A stretch of 64,000 bases of DNA from Cunninghamia lanceolata (Eukaryota; Streptophyta; Pinopsida; Cupressales; Cupressaceae): positions 1,054,001 to 1,118,000 of the forward strand of contig BSBN01001150.1 of NCBI GenBank assembly GCA_027924645.1. The letters run 5' to 3'. The number at the start of each line of letters is the position of its first letter. The first letter of the stretch is position 1. The notes below the pieces were generated by a model that did not search any database, was not told the DNA's origin, and worked only from the letters and a program-made list of their open reading frames with translations. The translations under genes and the position numbers were made by a program. Below are positions 59,930 through 64,000 of this stretch, in pieces.

Positions 59930-60734
59930 TGTAGGCATAAAAATTTGACCACCAATCAAATTATCGTTCAATTATTTTAATTTATCCTTCATTTATTCTT
60001 TAAACCTCATATGGGATTTAATTAATTAAAATTAATTAAATCTCACCTTTTTTATCTGCCCATAAGTAATAAATTAAACTTGACAAATTTAATTTATTAT
60101 ATACCACACATTAACTTAAATCAAAAATAAAATCAAAAATCAAAACCTGTAAAATAACTACCATTCCGTTCAAAACCTGTTCAACTTCCCAAACCAACTT
60201 TTACCCAAACTTTATAAAAATCAAATTCATTTTCATTTATTCCCCCTGGCCAAAATTATACTAGAGAAACTATTGTGGAGTTATGCAATTATCTGAGCAA
60301 CCACTTTTTTTTTAAGGATAATGTGCCTGGTAAACTTTTTAATGTGACTGGTGATGCTAGTGCGACACGCCCTCCGGCTCCACACAACACTTTTGCCCGG
60401 ATCTATGAACCGGTGAGGCCACAACACAAGGGACCTCATCCCCAAGATAGAACACTTCAAACCTGTGAGCTCGTTGGCCGAGCGAAGGCGTAATGCCTGC
60501 GAGCTCGTTGGCCCAATGGGGGTTTCAACTCTGGTGGCCACCACTACAACCGAGTGACTTAACCACTGAACCATGCCCTTATCGGCAAGCAATCACATTT
60601 TTAAGCGTGTTTGGTAACATTTATTTTATCATATCTTTTGATCTATTTGGTGGTGCATTTGATATAAGTTTCTAGGGTTTTGCAATAGTTTCTTACCTTC
60701 CTTCTTTTAATAGAAATTTATATTGCTGCATACA
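59930..60734 (+). repeat. R4 3' LTR, containing a SINE
   Basis: 513 bp of LTR once the SINE and its TSD copy are removed; start TGTAGGCATAAAA, end CATACA, followed by GAAGA. Confidence 0.88.
60305..60587 (-). mobile_element. tRNA-derived SINE
   Basis: A 283-bp insertion in the R4 3' LTR with 9-bp TSD AGCAACCAC (60296-60304) / AGCAATCAC (60588-60596). The minus strand starts GGGCATGGTTCAGTGGTTAAG (A-box-like TGGTTCAGTGG, about 60573-60563). It has a B-box-like GAGTTGAAACCCC about 35 bp downstream (60530-60518) and ends in an A-tail seen as T9 at 60305-60313. These are the hallmarks of an RNA polymerase III SINE; mobility depends on LINE enzymes. The empty site is intact in the 5' LTR near 25305. 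The B box is imperfect and the parent tRNA cannot be named. A GAGCTCGTTGG repeat lies at 60467 and 60501. Confidence 0.85.
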
Positions 60735-60960
60735 GAAGACCTTCCAAACCTTTAGGTTGGAAATCCAAAGCAAATCCCAAGCCCAAGGCTTGGGATTCCC
60801 AAAGCAAAATATAATGTGAGCGCATTATAAGGCGCTCGCGTTATGTTCTATTTTTCATTTTTTCCTTTTTCACAAAAGTTTGCTCAATGTTTTTCATGTT
60901 TGACATAATGCGAGTGCGTTATAACGCACTCGCGTTATGTCCCCCCTTGGATTGTTTTAT
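60735..60960. repeat. Cluster of perfect and near-perfect palindromes
   Basis: 60773-60797: AATCCCAAGCC, loop CAA, GGCTTGGGATT. 60811-60844 and 60905-60938: two related 34-bp palindromes starting ATAATG and ending CGCGTTAT; the core of the second, 60910-60933, is a perfect 24-bp palindrome (GCGAGTGCGTTA and its complement). Host-side sequence right of R4. Confidence 0.85.
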
Positions 60961-60976
60961 GTTCAAGGTTATTAAG

Positions 60977-61047
60977 CATGTATGTATGTATGTATGTATG
61001 CCTATATGTATGTATGTATACTTGTATGTATGTATGTATGTATGTAT
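60977..61047 (+). repeat. TATG/CATA tetranucleotide microsatellite
   Basis: Runs of TATG, interrupted twice (CCTA and CTTG), about 70 bp. Confidence 0.9.
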
Positions 61048-61475
61048 AGTGTTGAGGGTAGAGGAGGGTAGAGATGGGGGTGAGGCAGATAGGGGAGGAG
61101 AGGGGTGGATAAGGGTTGAGGGTTTAAGGTCAAGAGGGATTAGGGTTTAGGGTTGAGGCTTTAGGGATAGCATTTAGGGTTGAGGGTCAAGGGATTAGGG
61201 TTAAGGTAGAGTGTTGAGGGTAGAGGGATTAGGGATAGGGTTTAGGGTTGAGGGATTAGGGTTTAAGATATAGTGTTGAGGGTTTAGGGATAGGGTTTAG
61301 GATTTAAGGTTTAAGTGTTGAGGGTTCAGGATCTAGGGATAGGGTTTATGGTTTAGGGATGAGGGATTAGGGTTTAGGGATTATGGTACCATAAATTATA
61401 ATTAGGGATTAGGGTTTATGGTTTAGGGATTAGGGATTAGGGTTTAGAGTTAAGGGATTAGGGTTTAGGGTTTAG
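61048..61475 (+). repeat. Degenerate interstitial telomere-like repeats
   Basis: A G-rich strand with many TTTAGGG, ATTAGGG and TTGAGGG units, the plant telomere heptamer and variants. It is not a pure array. A GGTACCATAAAT word at about 61386-61397 matches the B3 unit. The array ends GGGTTTAGGGATG, running straight into the first B3 unit. Confidence 0.8.
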
Positions 61476-61476
61476 G

Positions 61477-61754
61477 GATGTACAATTAAGGGGTACCATA
61501 AATAAACTAGAATTTAGGCAGGTTTGGGAAAATTTTGTGAATCATCATGGGCTAGAGATTTTCCTGTGTTCAAGTACATATCCAAGTCATATTTTAAGGT
61601 TAAGATATTTCAAAGAACAGGGTGTGTGAAAAATATCAATGCTCTTCAGCTTATGAATACCAACATTGATACAGATAAAAGATGCCCTTCTTCTAACAGA
61701 GTATGCAGTTCAAGTCAACCAATGGGTAGCAAGTTGCTGAATGAATTGGTTTAA
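61477..61754 (+). pseudogene. B3 copy A (5'-truncated, frameshifted)
   Basis: The first unit begins mid-domain at DVQL, joined to the telomere-like repeat, so exon 1, the intron and the IPPAFV part are missing. A 7-bp deletion in LEIGDF (about 61558) shifts the frame. The remainder VFKYISKSYFKVKIFQ ... SSSQPMGSKLLNELV is open to 61754. Its last 14 bases overlap the start of copy B. Confidence 0.8.
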
Positions 61755-62254
61755 TGGGTGTGCCACCTTCTTCAAAATTATGCTTGGAGACTTTACACAA
61801 AAACTGGTAACTCTATACATTATTTTTCATTCTTTTATTCCCTGTACACTATTAAGAACTTGTAAAATCTAATTGTGTAATTTGTTTATGGCAGTGTATT
61901 CCTCCTGCATTTGTTTCACAGTTTATAGACAACATAGACAAACATACAGTGTTGCAAGGTCCAGGTGGGCAGGAGTGGGATGTACAATTAGGGGGTACCA
62001 TAAATAAACTAGAATTTAGGCAGGGTTGGGAAAATTTAGTGAATCATCATTGGCTGGAGATTGGAGATTTCATTGTGTTCAAGTACATATCCAAGTCATA
62101 TTTTAAGGTTAAGATATTTCAAAGAACAAGGTGTGTAGAAAATATCAATGCTCTTCAGCTTATGAATACCAACATTGATACAGATAAAATATGCCCTTCT
62201 TCTAATAGAGTATGTAGTTCAAGTCAACCAATGGGCATCAAGTTGTTGAATTAA
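61741..62254 (+). CDS. B3 copy B: single B3-domain protein, two exons, intact
   Basis: Exon 1 61741-61806 (ATG; 22 codons, MNWFNGCATFFKIMLGDF then TQKL), intron 61807-61894 (GTAACT ... GGCAG, 88 bp, T-rich), exon 2 61895-62254 ending TAA; predicted 141 aa. Splicing joins TQKL to CIPPAFVSQF in phase 0, restoring the canonical B3 fold start. Conserved residues follow: GPGGQEWDV, a KLEFRQGWENLV segment, LEIGDFIVFKYISKS and KVKIFQRTRC, then a ~40-residue Cys/Ser-containing tail without known domain. Plant REM-family B3 proteins bind DNA in the nucleus and usually have several domains; this would be a one-domain form. Oddities: the ATG overlaps the end of copy A, and no distinct promoter is visible. 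Expression is unknown; an isolated exon pair of a larger gene is the alternative. Confidence 0.55.
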
Positions 62255-62756
62255 TTGGTTTAATGGGCATGCCTCATTCTTCAAAGTTATGCTTGGAGAC
62301 TTTACACAAAAACTGGTAACTCTATACATTATTTTTCATTCTTTTATTTCTTGTACACTGTTAAGAACTTGTAAAATCTAATTGTGAATATGTTTATGGC
62401 AGCACATTCCTCCTGCATTTGTTTCACAATTCATAGACAACACAGACGAACATATGGTGTTGCAAGGCCCAGGTGGGCAGGAGTGGGATGTGCAATTAGG
62501 GGGTACCATAAATAAACTGGAATTTACGCAGGGTTGGGAAAATTCTATGAATCATCATGGGCTGGAGATTGGAGATTTCGCTGTGTTCAAGTACATATCC
62601 AAGTCATATTTTAAGGTTAAGATATTTCAAAGAATAGGGTGTAGGAAAAATATCAATGCTCTTCAGCTTATGAATACCAACATTGATACAGATAAAAGAT
62701 GCCCTTCTTCTAACAGAGTATGCAGTTCAAGTCAACCATGGGTAGCAAGTTGCTAA
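62250..62756 (+). pseudogene. B3 copy C: near-intact, start codon lost
   Basis: Exon 1 (62250-62315) reads NWFNGHASFFKVMLGDF then TQKL, but the ATG of other copies is ATT. Intron 62316-62402. Exon 2 62403-62756 begins HIPPAFVSQFIDNTDEHMVL and is open. A 1-bp loss in the tail (CAACCATGGG) changes the last residues to WVASC. An internal ATG (MLGDF) exists but would remove the first strand of the domain. Confidence 0.75.
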
Positions 62757-63158
62757 ATGAATTTATTTAATGGGTGTGCCTCCTTCAAAATTATGCTTGG
62801 AGACTTTACACAAAAACTGGTAACTCTATACATTATTTTTCATTCTTTTATTTCTTGTACACTGTTAAGAACTTGTAAAATCTAATTATGTAATGTGTTT
62901 ATGGTAGTGCATTCCTCCTGCATTTGTTTCACAGTTTATAGACAACACAGAGAAACATACGGTGTTGCAAGGTCCAGGTGGGAAGGAGTGGGATTTACAA
63001 TTAGGGGGTACCATAAATAAATTAGAATTTAGGTAGGGTTGGGAAAATTTAGTGAATCATCATGGGCTAGAGATTGGAGATTTCCCTGTGTTCAAGTACA
63101 TATCCAAGTCATATATTAAGGTTAAGATATTTCAAAGAACAAGGTGTGTGAAAAATAT
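62757..63158 (+). pseudogene. B3 copy D: nonsense mutation and 3' deletion
   Basis: The ATG at 62757 directly follows the stop of copy C. Exon 1 62757-62819 (MNLFNGCASFKIMLGDF then TQKL; one Phe deleted). Intron to 62907 ends TAG instead of CAG. Exon 2 from 62908 has TAG in LEFR*GW (about 63033, CAG in other copies). After CVKNM (about 63158) a ~236-bp deletion joins it to the intron end of the next copy. Confidence 0.8.
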
Positions 63159-63178
63159 GTGTAATGTGTTTATGGCAG

Positions 63179-63531
63179 CACATTCCTTGTGCATTTGTTT
63201 CACAGTTTATAGATAATACAGTGAACATATGGTGTTGCAAGGCCCAGGTGGGTAGGAGTGGGATGTGCAATTAGGGGGTACCATAAATAAACTAGAATTT
63301 AGGCAGGGTTGGGAAAATTTTGTGAATCATCATGGGCTGGAGATTGAAGATTTCGCTGTGTTCAAGTACATATCCAAGTCATATTTTAAGGTTAAGATAT
63401 TTCAAAGAATAGGGTGTGTCAAAAAAATTAATGCTCTTTAGCTTATGAATACCAACATTGATATAGATAAAAGATGCCCTTCTTCTAACAGAGTATGCAG
63501 TTCAAGTCAATCAATGGGTAGCAAGTTGTTG
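63179..63531 (+). pseudogene. B3 copy E: exon 2 only, frameshifted
   Basis: Exon 1 and most of the intron were lost in the deletion. HIPCAFVSQF is readable at 63179, then a 1-bp loss near 63219 (ACAGTGAAC) shifts the frame. The remainder of the domain (GPGG ... KVKIFQ) is recognisable in another frame, with a TAG at about 63440. Confidence 0.78.
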
Positions 63532-63532
63532 A

Positions 63533-64000
63533 ATGGATTGGTTTAATGGGTGTGCCTCCTTCTTCAAAGTTATGCTTGGAGACTTTGTACAAAAACTGGT
63601 AACTCTATACATTATTTTTCATTCTTTTATTTCCTGTACACTGTTAAGAACTTGTAAAATCTAACTGTGTAATGTGTTTATGGCAGCACATTCCTCCTAC
63701 ATTTGTTTCATAGTTTATAGACAATACATATGAACATATGGTGTTGTAAGGCCCAGGTGGGCAGGAGTGGGATGTACAAGTAGGGGGTACCATAAATATA
63801 CTAGAATTTAGGTAGGGTTGGGAAAATTATATGAATCATCATGGGCTGGAGATTGGAGATTTTGTTGTGTTCAAGTACATATTCAAGTCATATTTTAAGG
63901 TTAAGATATTTCAAAGAATAGGGTGTGTGAAAAATATCAATGCTCTTCAGCTTATGAATACCAACATTGATATAGATAAAAAAATGCCCTTCTTCTAACA
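63533..64000 (+). pseudogene. B3 copy F: nonsense mutations, cut by window end
   Basis: Exon 1 63533-63598 (MDWFNGCASFFKVMLGDF then VQKL) is open. Intron 63599-63686 with GT and CAG. Exon 2 from 63687 has TAG after FVS (about 63711) and TAA in VL*GP (about 63747), both consistent with C-to-T change. It continues past 64000. Confidence 0.8.

Larger units (their letters stand above)
24935..60734 (+). mobile_element. R4: Tat-lineage Ty3/gypsy retrotransposon with nested insertions
   Basis: The 5' LTR (24935-25446) and 3' LTR (59930-60734, containing a SINE) both start TGTAGGCATAAAAATTTGACC and end CATACA; the flanking 5-mers are GAAGG and GAAGA. The coding order is gag, protease with G-patch-like tail, RT, RNase H, a second RNase H-like domain and integrase. 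Gag motif CEYHRVNGHATNSC and the dual RNase H arrangement are typical of the Tat (Ogre-related) lineage. Removing R5, R6 (with R7), R8, the SINE and a 467-bp duplication leaves about 13.2 kb. All proteins carry stops or frameshifts. No convincing primer site follows the 5' LTR. Confidence 0.88.
61476..64000 (+). repeat. Tandem array of ~506-bp units, each with a split B3 domain
   Basis: The anchor GGATGTACAATTAGGGGG (or variant) recurs at 61476, 61979, 62485, 62991, 63261 and 63770, giving periods 503, 506, 506, 270 and 509. The short interval reflects a ~236-bp deletion in the fourth unit. Each full unit contains the end of one B3 exon, the first exon of the next copy, an ~88-bp GT-AG intron and the start of the second exon. 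The domain is of the REM/B3 plant transcription factor type (IPPAFVSQF, GPGGQEWDV, LEIGDF, VFKYISKS). The array runs off the window. Confidence 0.9.

Noticed and set aside
60517..60580. A tRNA gene suggested by A- and B-box sequences
   Set aside because: No cloverleaf or acceptor stem could be drawn, and the TSD and A-tail show it is a SINE.
61476..64000. Reading the B3 array as one multi-domain REM gene
   Set aside because: Exon 2 of each unit runs into a stop before the next exon 1, which is in another frame, and no splice acceptor lies just before exon 1. Several units carry their own stops or frameshifts.

Overview
The window is plant nuclear DNA: AT-rich, intron-bearing, and made almost entirely of nested retrotransposons, with one gene-like locus (a tandem array of B3 DNA-binding domain units) at the right edge. 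Large LTR elements primed by initiator-tRNA-Met sites, a Tat-lineage Ty3/gypsy element, chromovirus relatives, L1-type LINEs, a tRNA-derived SINE and very low gene density fit a large-genome seed plant, possibly a gymnosperm. That placement is inference from TE content, not from a marker gene. There are no bacterial genes, rRNA genes or CRISPR arrays.

Layout. (1) 288-13040: R1, a non-autonomous LTR retrotransposon with ~2.75 kb LTRs and a 2.9 kb non-coding interior. Each LTR has been hit by a separate LINE: L1 (817-3313, minus) in the 5' LTR, and L2 (9496-11604), a 5'-inverted 'twin-primed' copy, in the 3' LTR. (2) 13450-16156 plus 21101-21317: R2, remains of a degenerate retroelement with an unrecognised charged protein and a Copia-like LTR end, split by R3 (16157-21095, minus), a gag-protease element without pol. 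(3) 21318-24934: anonymous, weakly repetitive sequence. (4) 24935-60734: R4, a Tat-lineage element (~13 kb once insertions are removed). It is split by R5 (25562-30468, LTR-bounded, non-coding), R6 (37415-49563, a chromovirus with chromodomain, itself interrupted by R7 at 38132-42871), R8 (51465-56203, a second gag-protease element of the R3 family) and a SINE (60305-60587) in its 3' LTR. (5) 60735-61475: palindromes, a TATG microsatellite and degenerate telomere-like TTTAGGG repeats. (6) 61476-64000: six ~506-bp tandem units, each carrying a B3 domain split by an ~88-bp intron; only the unit spanning 61741-62254 is fully open.

Insertion boundaries were fixed by matching target-site duplications (TSDs): AAAGT/AAAGC (R1), AACCC (R3), GAAGG/GAAGA (R4), GGTTT (R5), TTATC (R6), GGGGA (R7), AAATC (R8), 15 bp (L2) and 9 bp (SINE). 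Relative order follows: R4 before R5, R6, R8 and the SINE; R6 before R7; R1 before both LINEs; R2 before R3. The retroelement reading frames are largely collinear with known families but carry many in-frame stops, mostly TAG, as expected from C-to-T decay of methylated CAG sites. No element here looks autonomous today. R6 is the natural relative of whatever once mobilised R3 and R8: similar Gag, same primer site and similar LTR start.
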